NCBI GenBank assembly: GCA_016213645.1
Contig: JACQZY010000004.1
Coordinates: forward strand, 1-36,450
Direction: 5' to 3'
Length of the DNA: 36,450 nucleotides
Source of the DNA: Actinomycetota bacterium
Lineage (GTDB): Bacteria > Actinomycetota > Thermoleophilia > Solirubrobacterales > JACPNS01
A program made the translations under genes and the position numbers. The notes beneath the pieces are model-generated. The model was not told the origin of the DNA, searched no databases, and was given only the letters and a program-made list of their open reading frames with translations. The number at the start of each line of letters is the position of its first letter. Positions within the stretch are counted from its first letter, which is position 1. Shown piece after piece: positions 15,788-23,759 of the stretch.

Positions 15788-16720
15788 ATGCACCTGCACG
15801 CGCACGACCACGCGCACGTTCATTCGCACGATCACGCCTCGCATGCCGGACGCACCGGCAACGCGCGGCGCATGTTGCTCGCGCTGATCGCGAACATCGC
15901 GATGGTTGGCATTGGCCTGGCCGGGGCGTTGCTGACCGGTTCGCTGGCGCTGCTCGCCGACGCCGGCCACGTGCTTTCGGACGTGCTCTCGATCGCGCTC
16001 GGACTGGCGGCCGCGAAGGTCGCGCTGCGGCCCGCCACAGGTCGCGGCACGTTCGGAATGGGCAGGGTGGAGATCTTTGCGGCACTCGTGAACGGGCTGG
16101 CGCTCGTGGCGGTGTCGGCGTATGTCGCGATCACCGCGGTCGGTAGGTTTTCCGACGGCCATCATGTCGATGGCGCCGGTGTGCTGATCTTCGGCGCAGT
16201 GGGGTTGCTGGGCAACGTGATCGCCACGGTCATTCTTGCCGGTGGCGATCGACGTGACATCAACCTCGAAGGTGTTTTGCGCCATTCGTTCGCTGACGCG
16301 CTTGGTTCGCTGGGGGTGATCGGAGCCGGGGCGGGCATCATGCTGACCGGCTGGCAACCGCTGGATCCGATCGTGGGACTTGTGCTCGCGATCGTGATTC
16401 TGATGTCTTCGTGGCGGTTGATCCGCGAGCCGGTCGAGGTGCTGCTTGAACGCGCACCCGCCGGGATCGACACGGCGGCAGTAGGCAGCTCGATCGCGCG
16501 CGTTCCGGGCGTGCGGGAGGTCCACGACCTTCACGTCTGGTCGATCACGTCGGGATTTCCGGCGCTCGCGGCGCACGTGACCGTGCAAGCCACGCATCGG
16601 CCGGACGACGTGCGACGCGAGATTGAACGCATGCTCGAAGGCGAGTTCGAACTCAGCCACACCACTCTGCAAGTGACCAGCGAGCCGCTGCTTCAGATTG
16701 AGCCGAAGAGCGATCGCTGA
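15788..16720 (+). CDS. cation diffusion facilitator (CzcD/ZitB-type) metal exporter
   Basis: 310 residues. The N-terminus is very His-rich (MHLHAHDHAHVHSHDHASH), a cytosolic metal-binding stretch. Six membrane segments follow. The transport-site pairs are H61/D65 in DAGHVLSD (TM2) and H166/D170 in HSFADALGS (TM5); the His-Asp pairing is the zinc-selective pattern of this family. The C-terminal cytoplasmic domain (about 215-310, VREVHDLHVWSITSGFPALAAHV) has the usual ferredoxin-like fold used in dimerisation and metal sensing. Expected to export zinc or a similar divalent metal in exchange for protons. The frame is open upstream, but the ATG at 15788 starts the family homology and has a -10 box beside it. 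No regulator gene is adjacent. Confidence 0.9.
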   Translation: MHLHAHDHAHVHSHDHASHAGRTGNARRMLLALIANIAMVGIGLAGALLTGSLALLADAGHVLSDVLSIALGLAAAKVALRPATGRGTFGMGRVEIFAALVNGLALVAVSAYVAITAVGRFSDGHHVDGAGVLIFGAVGLLGNVIATVILAGGDRRDINLEGVLRHSFADALGSLGVIGAGAGIMLTGWQPLDPIVGLVLAIVILMSSWRLIREPVEVLLERAPAGIDTAAVGSSIARVPGVREVHDLHVWSITSGFPALAAHVTVQATHRPDDVRREIERMLEGEFELSHTTLQVTSEPLLQIEPKSDR

Positions 16721-16743
16721 ACCGAGCGGAGCGACCGGCCGGG

Positions 16744-16749
16744 TACGAT
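16744..16749 (+). promoter_or_regulatory. -10 box, leaderless start
   Basis: TACGAT lies 7 nt before the ATG at 16757 in a 36-bp gap. Confidence 0.5.
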
Positions 16750-16756
16750 CTAAGCG

Positions 16757-17119
16757 ATGTCACTGGCCGAAGAGTTTCAGCAGATCACCGAGGCGTTGCC
16801 TGAGGACTGGACGGACCTCGAGTTCGACCTTCGCCTCGCCGACGAAAACGCGTACATCGAGGCCGCGACCCTGCTGACGCAGTGCAACGCACAGCCTTAT
16901 AGCCGCAGCGACTGGCACTGGCGCGTGCTTGTGGCGAACGGTTTCGGGCACGGCGCCGCGCCGCAGGCGGTTCACGCCACGCTCGGGCTGCTGGACGCGA
17001 ACATGATCGGCGCGGAGATCGCTGTGCGTCAGGTGCGCTGCGGCCGCACCGAGACGGTGCAGATGTGGGGGCGGCCGGAAGCCGTTCGCCGCGAGTTCCG
17101 CCACCGTCACGGGCTCTGA
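16757..17119 (+). CDS. conserved hypothetical protein
   Basis: 120 residues beginning MSLAEEFQQITEALPEDWTD. The chain looks like a compact alpha/beta protein. A helical acidic N-terminus is followed by FDLRLADENAYIEAATLL, a His/Trp patch (SDWHWRVLVANGFGHGAA) and a C-terminal strand-helix pair ending in basic residues. No membrane segment, signal or known catalytic motif is seen. It starts the set with the receiver-like gene 12 nt downstream, so the two are probably co-transcribed and may work together. The function is unknown. Confidence 0.65.
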   Translation: MSLAEEFQQITEALPEDWTDLEFDLRLADENAYIEAATLLTQCNAQPYSRSDWHWRVLVANGFGHGAAPQAVHATLGLLDANMIGAEIAVRQVRCGRTETVQMWGRPEAVRREFRHRHGL

Positions 17120-17131
17120 CCGCAGGGACCG

Positions 17132-17530
17132 ATGGCGGCACCGATCGAGGACCGCTCAAGCGAGGATGCGACCGGGGCCGGTCCACCCGGCGTCGTGCTG
17201 CTGACCGACGACCTGCTGTTCGGATCCAAGGTCGAATCGATGATCCGCGGCGCCGGCGCCGTGCCGCTGTTGGTGTCAGCACCGGCAGACGCCACGCGGG
17301 TCAGTCGCGAATCGTCCGCGGTTCTGTTGATCGTGGATTTGGTGAGCGACGGGTTTGACGGCATCGGCGTGGCCGCGCGGGCGGACGGGGTTCCGCTGCT
17401 CGGTTACTACGCGCACACCGACGACGACGTGAGGCGGCGAGCGATCGCTAGCGGCTTTACCCAGGTCGTACCGCGATCACGGATGGCGCGCGAAGGCCAG
17501 TCACTGATCAAATCGCTGATTTCCCCATAG
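17132..17530 (+). CDS. receiver-like (CheY-fold) stand-alone protein
   Basis: 132 residues. After a disordered 18-residue start, the order of strands and helices follows a response-regulator receiver: VVLLTDD (acidic pocket), helix FGSKVESMIRGAG, AVPLLV, LLIVDLVSDGFDG (an Asp at the phospho-acceptor place), PLLGYYAHT, then helix DDDVRRRAIASGF and VVPRSR. The position of the usual invariant Lys near the end appears to be Arg. It has no output domain and no histidine kinase nearby. It may be a phosphorylatable single-domain regulator or a pseudo-receiver working by protein contact. The fold assignment is by pattern only. Confidence 0.5.
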   Translation: MAAPIEDRSSEDATGAGPPGVVLLTDDLLFGSKVESMIRGAGAVPLLVSAPADATRVSRESSAVLLIVDLVSDGFDGIGVAARADGVPLLGYYAHTDDDVRRRAIASGFTQVVPRSRMAREGQSLIKSLISP

Positions 17531-17585
17531 AGGAAAACCTCGCGATTGTGAGAAATCCGCTCTCGAACGTCTTAATCCGGCGTCG

Positions 17586-17602
17586 CCGCGGGCTGCCCGC
17601 GG
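17586..17602 (+). terminator. hairpin between the receiver-like gene and the aquaporin gene
   Basis: CCGCGGG and CCCGCGG (7 bp, loop CTG) are followed by TTT, 56 nt after one stop codon and 31 nt before the next start. It could end the upstream transcript or act as an attenuator in the aquaporin leader. Confidence 0.5.
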
Positions 17603-17633
17603 TTTCGGATGTATTCAGATTGGAGAGCCCGAC

Positions 17634-18398
17634 GTGGAAAACCGAAGTATTTCAAAGGCCCTGTTTGCCGAATTCTTCGGCACTTTCTCGCTTGTGTTCA
17701 CGATCATCGTCGTCGTGTCGATGTACGCGCTGCAAGCCGACTTCGCGCGGGGGCTTGTATATCCGTTTGTCGCGCTTGCCCACGGATTTGTGCTCTTCAT
17801 CTTGATTCAGACGGTCGGTCGGGTGTCGGGTGGGCATTTCAATCCGGCGGTCACGCTCGGTCTGTTGTCGATTCGCCGCATCTCGTTTGCCGGTGCCGCC
17901 GGTTATTGGGCGGTGCAGTTCGTCGGCTCGATCGCCGCCGCTTTGCTTGCCAAGGCGTTGATTCCGGATCTGGCTCACACCGTCAATTACGCTGCCACCG
18001 CCGTCAATGACGAAATCAGCACGGGCAGCGCACTCGTGTTGGAGGCGATCTTCACATTCTTCCTGGTTTGGACGATCATCGGCACGGCTGTGGACCCAGA
18101 CGGCCCAGCCGACTGGGCCCCGCTTGCGATTTCAAGTGCGCTGACGCTTGGCGTGCTGCTGATCGCGCCGATCACCGGTGCGAGTCTCAACCCGGCGCGC
18201 AGCCTCGGCCCGGCGCTGATCTCCGGCCATTGGGGAAGCGTCTCCGACTTCGTATTGCCGTATGTCGTGGGGCCGCTTGTCGGAGGACTGCTGGCCGCGA
18301 TGCTTTACAGCGGCCTCTTTTTCACGGCGCGCAGCGCAGGGTCGGTCCAGTCTGCTCCGGCGTCCGTGCCGGATCCGCCGGCACCGTCCGCAGGCTGA
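17634..18398 (+). CDS. aquaporin (MIP family channel)
   Basis: 254 residues with six membrane helices and both pore half-helix signatures, SGGHFNPAVT and GASLNPARS. The GTG start at 17634 has GGAGAG at 8 nt. Aligning by eye to AqpZ, the selectivity filter reads His (ALAHGF), Val (helix 5), Ala (GASLNPAR) and Arg. That is neither the Phe/His/Thr/Arg set of AqpZ nor the Trp/Gly/Phe/Arg set of GlpF, so it may pass water plus small neutral solutes. The C-terminal 25 residues are Pro/Ala/Ser rich and probably unstructured. Acts in the cytoplasmic membrane. Confidence 0.9.
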   Translation: MENRSISKALFAEFFGTFSLVFTIIVVVSMYALQADFARGLVYPFVALAHGFVLFILIQTVGRVSGGHFNPAVTLGLLSIRRISFAGAAGYWAVQFVGSIAAALLAKALIPDLAHTVNYAATAVNDEISTGSALVLEAIFTFFLVWTIIGTAVDPDGPADWAPLAISSALTLGVLLIAPITGASLNPARSLGPALISGHWGSVSDFVLPYVVGPLVGGLLAAMLYSGLFFTARSAGSVQSAPASVPDPPAPSAG

Positions 18399-18687
18399 CG
18401 CCAGACCGCCACGGCGTTCGGAACGGAACTTTCAACGGCGGACAACGCCACCGGTTTTGATCCCGCTGACCCGCCGTTGTGGAGGAGCGGCGCACGGCCG
18501 GAGCCTCTGCGGGACAATGAAATAGTGCACGCACGATTGTTTGTGCGCGCAGATTCAATACAGGTTTCTCCAGGCGCCGTTTCGATCGGCGGAAGCGCCG
18601 CGGATGTGGACTTCAGGAGAGAGTTTTTCAGGGCGGAGCGCGGCACACCGGTTCGTCGCCCCGCCGCCCCGATTCGGAGGTGAACCG
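18399..18687 (+). other. 289-bp structured gap before the UspA-like gene
   Basis: No convincing gene. CAACGGCGG (18433-18441) pairs perfectly with CCGCCGTTG (18471-18479) around a 29-nt loop, a likely 3' structure of the aquaporin mRNA. A second stem (18527-18534 with 18543-18550, one mismatch) and a nested GGCGC/GCGCC stem near 18573-18600 lie in the leader of the next gene. I could not match them to a known riboswitch. Confidence 0.4.
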
Positions 18688-19140
18688 ATGGGCAAGTACT
18701 CGCGAATCCTTGTGATCGCCAATGAAACCGCCGCGGGCCGCCGCCTGCACGGCGAGATCAGCGACCTAGCCACGCCTGGCGCGGTGGTGAAGGTTGTCGT
18801 TCCCGCGCTCAGCTCGCGGCTGGAGTACCTGCTCTCGGACGTGGACCGGCCGCGCGTGAGGGCACAGCGGCAGCTCCGCCTTTCCATCAAGTTGCTGGCC
18901 AACAGCGGCATCCGGGCGATCGGGGAGATCGGCGACGCCAATCCGGTGCGCGCGTTCAGGGACCAGCTCGCGATTTTCGAGCCGGACGTAGTTGTTGTCT
19001 CCACGCACGCGAAGGGCAAATCGCACTGGCTCGAGCGCAACGTCGTGAAGAAGATCGAGGGGATCACCGATCTTCCGGTCGTACACGTAGTCGTGGACGC
19101 GTCCGCGGAAATCGCGGCGGCGAGCCTGCACGCGGCGTAG
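18688..19140 (+). CDS. UspA-like universal stress domain protein
   Basis: 150 residues beginning MGKYSRILVIANETAAGRRL. The ATG at 18688 follows GGAGG at 8 nt, which fixes the start within a longer open frame. The alternating strands RILVIAN, VVKVVVPA, GIRAIGEIGD, DVVVVSTH and LPVVHVVV give the adenine-nucleotide alpha-hydrolase-like fold of UspA proteins. The STHAKGKSHWLERNVVKKI block corresponds to the loop where ATP-binding members carry G-x2-G-x9-G-S; the glycine set is incomplete, so nucleotide binding is uncertain. Likely a soluble stress-related protein. It lies directly before fbiC in the same direction. Confidence 0.65.
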   Translation: MGKYSRILVIANETAAGRRLHGEISDLATPGAVVKVVVPALSSRLEYLLSDVDRPRVRAQRQLRLSIKLLANSGIRAIGEIGDANPVRAFRDQLAIFEPDVVVVSTHAKGKSHWLERNVVKKIEGITDLPVVHVVVDASAEIAAASLHAA

Positions 19141-19168
19141 GCGAGACGATGTCCGTCGTGCGCGCGGA

Positions 19169-19174
19169 TAACTT
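19169..19174 (+). promoter_or_regulatory. -10 box, leaderless fbiC start
   Basis: TAACTT (overlapping GATAAC) ends 6 nt before the ATG at 19181; no Shine-Dalgarno is present. Confidence 0.4.
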
Positions 19175-19180
19175 TTGCGC

Positions 19181-21451
19181 ATGCGGCGGGTCACCTATTC
19201 GCGCAATTTCACGATCTCGCTTTCGCGCACCTGCCGCTGCTACTGCAAGTACTGCGCGTTCGCGACGCATCAACCACACCTTCGCTCACCCGACGAGGTG
19301 GAACGGCTTCTCGATCGCGCCGTGCGCAAGCGTGCGAAAGAACTGCTGATCCTCACCGGCGAAGCGCCACACGAAAACACTCGCGTCGCCGAGCGACTGA
19401 AATCGCTCGGTCACGGCGATTTTGTTGACTATGTGGTGTGGGTCTGCGAACGGGCGCTGGAGCGCGGTCTGCTGCCGCACACGAACGTGGGCGTGCTCGA
19501 TCGCGAGGAGATGCTGCGCCTGCGCGAAGTGACGGCGTCGCAGGGTCTGATGCTGGAGTCCGTGTCCGAAGGTCTGATGGACACGGTTCACGCCGGTTCG
19601 CCGAGCAAACATCCCCGAGTGCGGCTGGAGATGATCGAATTGGCCGGCGAGTTGAAGATTCCGTTCACTACGGGGCTGCTGCTGGGGATCGGCGAGACCG
19701 CCGCGCAGCGGTCCGAAGCCCTGCGTGCGATCTCGGACCTGAGCCGAAGGTTCGGCCATGTGCAAGAAGTGATCGTGCAGAACTTTGTGCCGCACCCGCG
19801 CTATCACGGCGAGGACGTTGGCGAAATCGCAGGCGATGCCGCGGAGGCCCTGTGGCGTACGGGTCTGGCGCCCGGCGGCGGCCGGGCAGATGCGCGGGGG
19901 TTGCCGGAGTGGGCCTCGCCGGTGTCGCTTGAGGAAATGGCCGAGGTGATCGCTGAAGCTCGAGAGCTGATGCCCGGCGTCGGCGTACAGGTGCCTCCGA
20001 ATCTTGCGGATTGGTGGCCACACCTGGTCGCCGCCGGGGCCACCGACCTTGGTGGACTCTCGGCCAACGGCGACCACGTCTCGCCGGAACTGCCGTTTCC
20101 CTCGCCCAAGCAGGTGCGCAGTCGGCTTGCCGAAGACGGCGTCTCGCTCGGTGAGCGGCTCTGTGTCTATCCGCGGTACCTGAATCGCGAGTGGATCTCG
20201 GCGCCGGTGTTGGACACAATCACGGAGCGCTATTGGAGTTTCATTCCACGAGGAGAGCGCCACCGCGCGACGGACACCGGGCAGGCCGACCCCGACTTTT
20301 TGATCGAAGCGATCGAGACGTGTCGCTCGGGAGCAATGCCGGCGCCAGAACAACTGACGGCGATGTTCGCGGAGACTCGCCCCGAACTGGTCGAGCAGAT
20401 TCGCGCGGCGGCCGACGAACTGCGGTCGGGTCTGGTCGGCGACGAAGTCAGCTTCGTCGTGAACCGCAACGTCAACTTCACGAACATCTGCACCGTCGGC
20501 TGCGCCTTCTGTGGTTTTGGCCAGAGCCGCCGCGCGGCCGGAGCGTTTGAGGTGGACGAAAATCACTTTCGCGCCAAAGTTGCTGAAGCCGTTGAGTTTG
20601 GCGCCACCGAAATCTGCATGCAGGGCGGAATCCACCCGCACTATGAACTTGCCGATTACGGTCGCTGGTTGAGCGTTGCCAAGGACGTGGCGCCGGATCT
20701 GCACCTTCACGCCTTTTCGCCGATGGAGGTCGCCTGCATGTGTGATCGCTCCGACAAGACGCCCCGCGAGGTGTTCGGGTATCTGAGGGAATGCGGACTC
20801 GGTTCCACGCCCGGCACGGCGGCGGAGATTCTGGAAGACGGCGTGCGCACGCGGATCTCACCGAACAAACTGCCGGTCTCGCGGTGGGTCGAGATCGTCG
20901 AGGCTGCACACGCGGCGGGGCTGCCGACGACCGCGACCGTGATGTTCGGCCACATTGAGGAACCGTGGGAACTGGCCGAACACATGCGCGTCGTGCGGGA
21001 ATTGCAGGAGCGTTCGTTGGAGGGCGGGGCGGGTTCGATCACCGAGTTTGTGCCGCTTTCGTTCATCCCGTACCAAACACTGCTCGGCCGCACTCATGGT
21101 CTTGTCGAAATATCTCGCGAAGAGAACCTGAAGCACACAGCCGTTTTTCGACTGGCGCTTGGCCCGACCGTGCGCAATCTTCAGGCAAGCTGGGTGAAGA
21201 TGGGGCTTGAAACCGCCACCGAGGCGCTGCGCTGGGGCGTAAACGATCTTGGCGGCACGCTGATGGAAGAGTCGATCTCGCGCGCCGCGGGATCGCAGCA
21301 CGGCTCGCGCCTTGATCCCGAGGATCTGATCCAGGCCGCGCACAACGCCGGCAGACCGGCGTTTCAGCGTGACACCAGGTACGGCACCCGGCTTGCCTCG
21401 CACCCGTTAGCCGGGGGCCCGGCGCGGCAGGCGGCGGCCGAGGCCGCCTAG
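19181..21451 (+). CDS. fbiC: FO synthase, fused CofG-CofH (FbiC)
   Basis: 756 residues holding two radical-SAM modules. The CofG-like half has C18-x3-C22-x2-C25 (in TCRCYCKYCAF), and the CofH-like half has C437-x3-C441-x2-C444 (CTVGCAFCGFG). Together they join 5-amino-6-ribitylamino-uracil and tyrosine to make FO, the deazaflavin chromophore of coenzyme F420. The fused form is usual in Actinobacteria, where the two are separate in archaea. Other blocks include LTGEAPHENTRV in the first half and MQGGIHPHYELADYG in the second. A TTG at 19175 is an alternative start; the ATG is preferred for its -10 spacing. The stop overlaps that of the convergent diguanylate cyclase gene. The remaining F420 genes lie 1.5 kb downstream. 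Confidence 0.95.
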   Translation: MRRVTYSRNFTISLSRTCRCYCKYCAFATHQPHLRSPDEVERLLDRAVRKRAKELLILTGEAPHENTRVAERLKSLGHGDFVDYVVWVCERALERGLLPHTNVGVLDREEMLRLREVTASQGLMLESVSEGLMDTVHAGSPSKHPRVRLEMIELAGELKIPFTTGLLLGIGETAAQRSEALRAISDLSRRFGHVQEVIVQNFVPHPRYHGEDVGEIAGDAAEALWRTGLAPGGGRADARGLPEWASPVSLEEMAEVIAEARELMPGVGVQVPPNLADWWPHLVAAGATDLGGLSANGDHVSPELPFPSPKQVRSRLAEDGVSLGERLCVYPRYLNREWISAPVLDTITERYWSFIPRGERHRATDTGQADPDFLIEAIETCRSGAMPAPEQLTAMFAETRPELVEQIRAAADELRSGLVGDEVSFVVNRNVNFTNICTVGCAFCGFGQSRRAAGAFEVDENHFRAKVAEAVEFGATEICMQGGIHPHYELADYGRWLSVAKDVAPDLHLHAFSPMEVACMCDRSDKTPREVFGYLRECGLGSTPGTAAEILEDGVRTRISPNKLPVSRWVEIVEAAHAAGLPTTATVMFGHIEEPWELAEHMRVVRELQERSLEGGAGSITEFVPLSFIPYQTLLGRTHGLVEISREENLKHTAVFRLALGPTVRNLQASWVKMGLETATEALRWGVNDLGGTLMEESISRAAGSQHGSRLDPEDLIQAAHNAGRPAFQRDTRYGTRLASHPLAGGPARQAAAEAA

Positions 21452-22680
21452 CCGCGCGGGTTCCGGATCGGCGCCGGCTTTCGCGAGGCCGCGTCGATCA
21501 GTGCATCATCACCGACCGGCGGCTGCGCGCGCGCGACCGAATTATCGGCTGGGGAATCCGAGCTCGAGTTGATTCCGGTTGCCGAGCCGTCTCGCCTGGC
21601 GGCGGCCATCGCCTTGGCGGGAATTCGTGCCGGGGCGCGGTTTGGGGCGGCTTGTCGCGGTGCTTTCGCGCCACCCTTGATCTTGCTCGCGAGTGCGGTG
21701 CCTCGTGGCGAGCCTCCATTGCGGTTTCGCTTGTGCCAGTACATCGCCTGGTCGGCAAGCTCCATCGCGCGGAGTGGTGAGGGGGAGTCTGCAAGGCCCT
21801 GGCTTCCGGCCGAGAAGGTGACCTTGGCCTCGGATTCGTGCAGCAGCTCCTCAAGGTGTTCGCTTGCGCGGGTGGCAAATATCTGCGCCTCCTCCGCCGT
21901 CGTGCAGCCCACGAGAATTGCCGCGAATTCGTCGCCGCCGATGCGGCCGATCACATCCGTCTCGCGGCCCGCGGCCTTCAGCGCCTGGGCGCAAAGGCGC
22001 AGCATCTCGTCTCCGGCCGCGTGACCGTACCGGTCGTTGACGGCTTTAAATTCGTCGAGGTCGACCAGCGTGAGAAACGACGGCACGGTGCCGCGCCGGC
22101 TGAGCTTCCACTCGCGCGCGAGCGCGCGTTCAAAACCGCGCCGATTGGCTACGCCCGTCAAGGCGTCGGTGAACGCGTCTACGCGCAGGCGGCGATTGTG
22201 TCTGACCAGATCGTCGTGGCGCTGCTGCATCTGCTGCTGCATGACTTCGCGGTCCAGCTCGTTCACGATCACGCGGCCGAGCACGGTGAGCAGCTCAACG
22301 TCGTTGCGGGCGAAGCGGTCGCCGACATTCGAGATCGCGCAGAGCGTGCCGAAGTGCTCGCCGTCGTTGAGCAGCAGCGGGATTCCGATGAAGCTGCGAA
22401 CGTCGCGCACGATCGGATTGGCAAGAATTGCCGGCGCGGGGTCGACGGGCGCGCCGCTGACGACCGTTCCGGGGAGCAGCGGCATCGTCTGGCCGTTTGA
22501 AATTCCGAATTGTGGCTCGCCGCGGAAGTCGACTATGCGCAGCAGCTCGGCATCGGAGTCGTGGTACGCCACGAAAACCGCGCAGTCTGGAAGCTGCTTC
22601 TCGAGCAGGTCGAGTACCGATGCCGTGGCATCGGTGAAGTCAAAAAAACTTCGAGCGGCTGAATTTGTCGATTCGTTCAT
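21448..22680 (-). CDS. GAF-GGDEF diguanylate cyclase
   Basis: 410 residues. The N-terminal GAF domain (about 15-150, with DCAVFVAYHDSDAELLRIVD and SFIGIPLLLNDGEHFGTLCA) is a small-ligand or redox sensor. A short helix leads to the GGDEF domain (about 170-325) with an intact active site GGDEF at 248-252. RETD at 239-242 sits five residues before it, the standard inhibitory I-site, so the enzyme should make c-di-GMP and be feedback-inhibited. The last 85 residues are Ala/Pro/Arg/Ser rich and look disordered. The ATG at 22680 is chosen over a TTG ten codons upstream. A strong promoter and a long leader precede it. No EAL or PilZ partner is in the window, and the gene sits between the two parts of the F420 locus. 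Confidence 0.88.
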   Translation of the reverse strand: MNESTNSAARSFFDFTDATASVLDLLEKQLPDCAVFVAYHDSDAELLRIVDFRGEPQFGISNGQTMPLLPGTVVSGAPVDPAPAILANPIVRDVRSFIGIPLLLNDGEHFGTLCAISNVGDRFARNDVELLTVLGRVIVNELDREVMQQQMQQRHDDLVRHNRRLRVDAFTDALTGVANRRGFERALAREWKLSRRGTVPSFLTLVDLDEFKAVNDRYGHAAGDEMLRLCAQALKAAGRETDVIGRIGGDEFAAILVGCTTAEEAQIFATRASEHLEELLHESEAKVTFSAGSQGLADSPSPLRAMELADQAMYWHKRNRNGGSPRGTALASKIKGGAKAPRQAAPNRAPARIPAKAMAAARRDGSATGINSSSDSPADNSVARAQPPVGDDALIDAASRKPAPIRNPRG

Positions 22681-22767
22681 CTCTCTTGAATCATTTTTCC
22701 GGCTCGCCAACTGCCATCCCGGCTCGAATTTGCGGCCAGAAAACCGCGAGGGCTTCGCGGAAGAGGT

Positions 22768-22777
22768 GGGGGGGGGG
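22768..22777. repeat. run of ten G (C on the coding strand) in the cyclase leader
   Basis: The homopolymer lies about 90 nt upstream of the diguanylate cyclase start and within its predicted 5' untranslated leader. It is the longest single-base run I noticed in the window. Confidence 0.8.
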
Positions 22778-22916
22778 ATGACGATTGTTCGTGCTTGCCG
22801 ATTTTTTCGAAGGCCTGCCGAGCACGCAGCGGGGCGGACCTATCGTGGCGCCGGACGGGCCGATGAAAATCTCAGATCGCGACAATCATTGCGCGTGGGA
22901 CGCCATATCTCTATAC

Positions 22917-22945
22917 ATAATAGTGATGATTCTGGCTAGATGCAA
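22917..22945 (-). promoter_or_regulatory. strong sigma-70-type promoter for the diguanylate cyclase
   Basis: On the minus strand TTGCAT (22945-22940) and TATTAT (22922-22917) are 17 nt apart, close to consensus and in an AT-rich island (about 22905-22985). Transcription would start near 22910 and give a leader of about 230 nt. Confidence 0.65.
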
Positions 22946-22987
22946 GCCCCTCGATCGAACAAAAGTCCACATTAATAAGTAAAACGA

Positions 22988-23755
22988 TCATCGAAAAAGA
23001 TCTCGTGATCGGTCGCGCAGTATCGACGCCGCCCCTTCGCCTTCATTTTCGACGACCAGATCGCCCCTTCCGCGCACGAGGACGACCGGTTCCCGGGAGG
23101 ATTTTTGACGGGCCAGGTTTGCGGCACCGGCCAGTTCGTCGGCGACCGCGTCGATCGTGGCTGATAATTCCCGGCCCTGCACGTCCGTTTCACCACGCAG
23201 ATCAAGCAGGGGGCGAATTCCCGCGCAGCCGATCGCCACGTCGGACTGCCCGGTGCGCCAGGCGCGCCCAAAACTGTCGGTGACGATTACGCCGACGCCG
23301 ACGCTAAATCGCGCGGTCAGCTTTTGTCGCAGATCACGCGCCGAGGCGTCCGGGTCCGCCGGCAAAAGCAAAAGCGAATCTCCGTCTGGCACGTTTGAAC
23401 GGTCGATTCCGGCATTCGCGCAAACAAATCCGTGAATCGTCTCCACGATCAACACTCCGGGTTCCGCGCGCAGCACGGCGCTGCTCTCGCCGAGTATCGC
23501 CTGTATCTCGCGCGGGTCCTTGCCGGTGACTTGAGCTAATTCCAGTGCCTGCTCGCTCGGTTCGATTTCAGCGGGACGGACTGTGCGGCCCTCCGCCTTG
23601 GAGACGATCTTCTGCGCAATCACAACGATGTCCCCGTCGCACGGCGCGTCAAGCGGCGTAGATCTCGCGGCGAGTGCGTTGCCGATGATCTCGGCCAGAT
23701 CGTCGCCGCCGCGAATCTCAGGGATCCCCGGCAGGGCCACGAGCTGCACGTTCAC
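22988..23755 (-). CDS. cofE: coenzyme F420-0:L-glutamate ligase (CofE)
   Basis: 255 residues, the size of stand-alone archaeal CofE. It lacks the C-terminal FMN-binding nitroreductase-like domain found in mycobacterial FbiB. Blocks include LPGIPEIRGGDDLAEII, DIVVIAQKIVSKAEGR (the metal and nucleotide region), ETIHGFVCANAGIDRSNV and GVIVTDSFGRAWRTGQSDVA. CofE adds glutamates to F420-0 using GTP. With no FbiB-type reductase domain, the step that reduces dehydro-F420-0 must be done by another protein if PEP is the substrate of CofC. The GTG at 23755 is 4 nt after the cofC stop; no in-frame start lies closer to the Shine-Dalgarno inside cofC. Confidence 0.92.
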   Translation of the reverse strand: MNVQLVALPGIPEIRGGDDLAEIIGNALAARSTPLDAPCDGDIVVIAQKIVSKAEGRTVRPAEIEPSEQALELAQVTGKDPREIQAILGESSAVLRAEPGVLIVETIHGFVCANAGIDRSNVPDGDSLLLLPADPDASARDLRQKLTARFSVGVGVIVTDSFGRAWRTGQSDVAIGCAGIRPLLDLRGETDVQGRELSATIDAVADELAGAANLARQKSSREPVVLVRGRGDLVVENEGEGAASILRDRSRDLFR

Positions 23756-23759
23756 GTGT

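Noticed and set aside
18399-18687. Possible riboswitch upstream of the UspA-like gene.
   Set aside because: Several stems are present, but conserved cores of glycine, c-di-GMP, cobalamin, TPP, FMN or ydaO-type elements were not found by eye.
22778-22939. Plus-strand ATG directly after the ten-G run, opening a 53-codon frame rich in Arg.
   Set aside because: No family, poor composition, overlaps the minus-strand promoter and leader of the cyclase; the G-run only mimics a ribosome-binding site.
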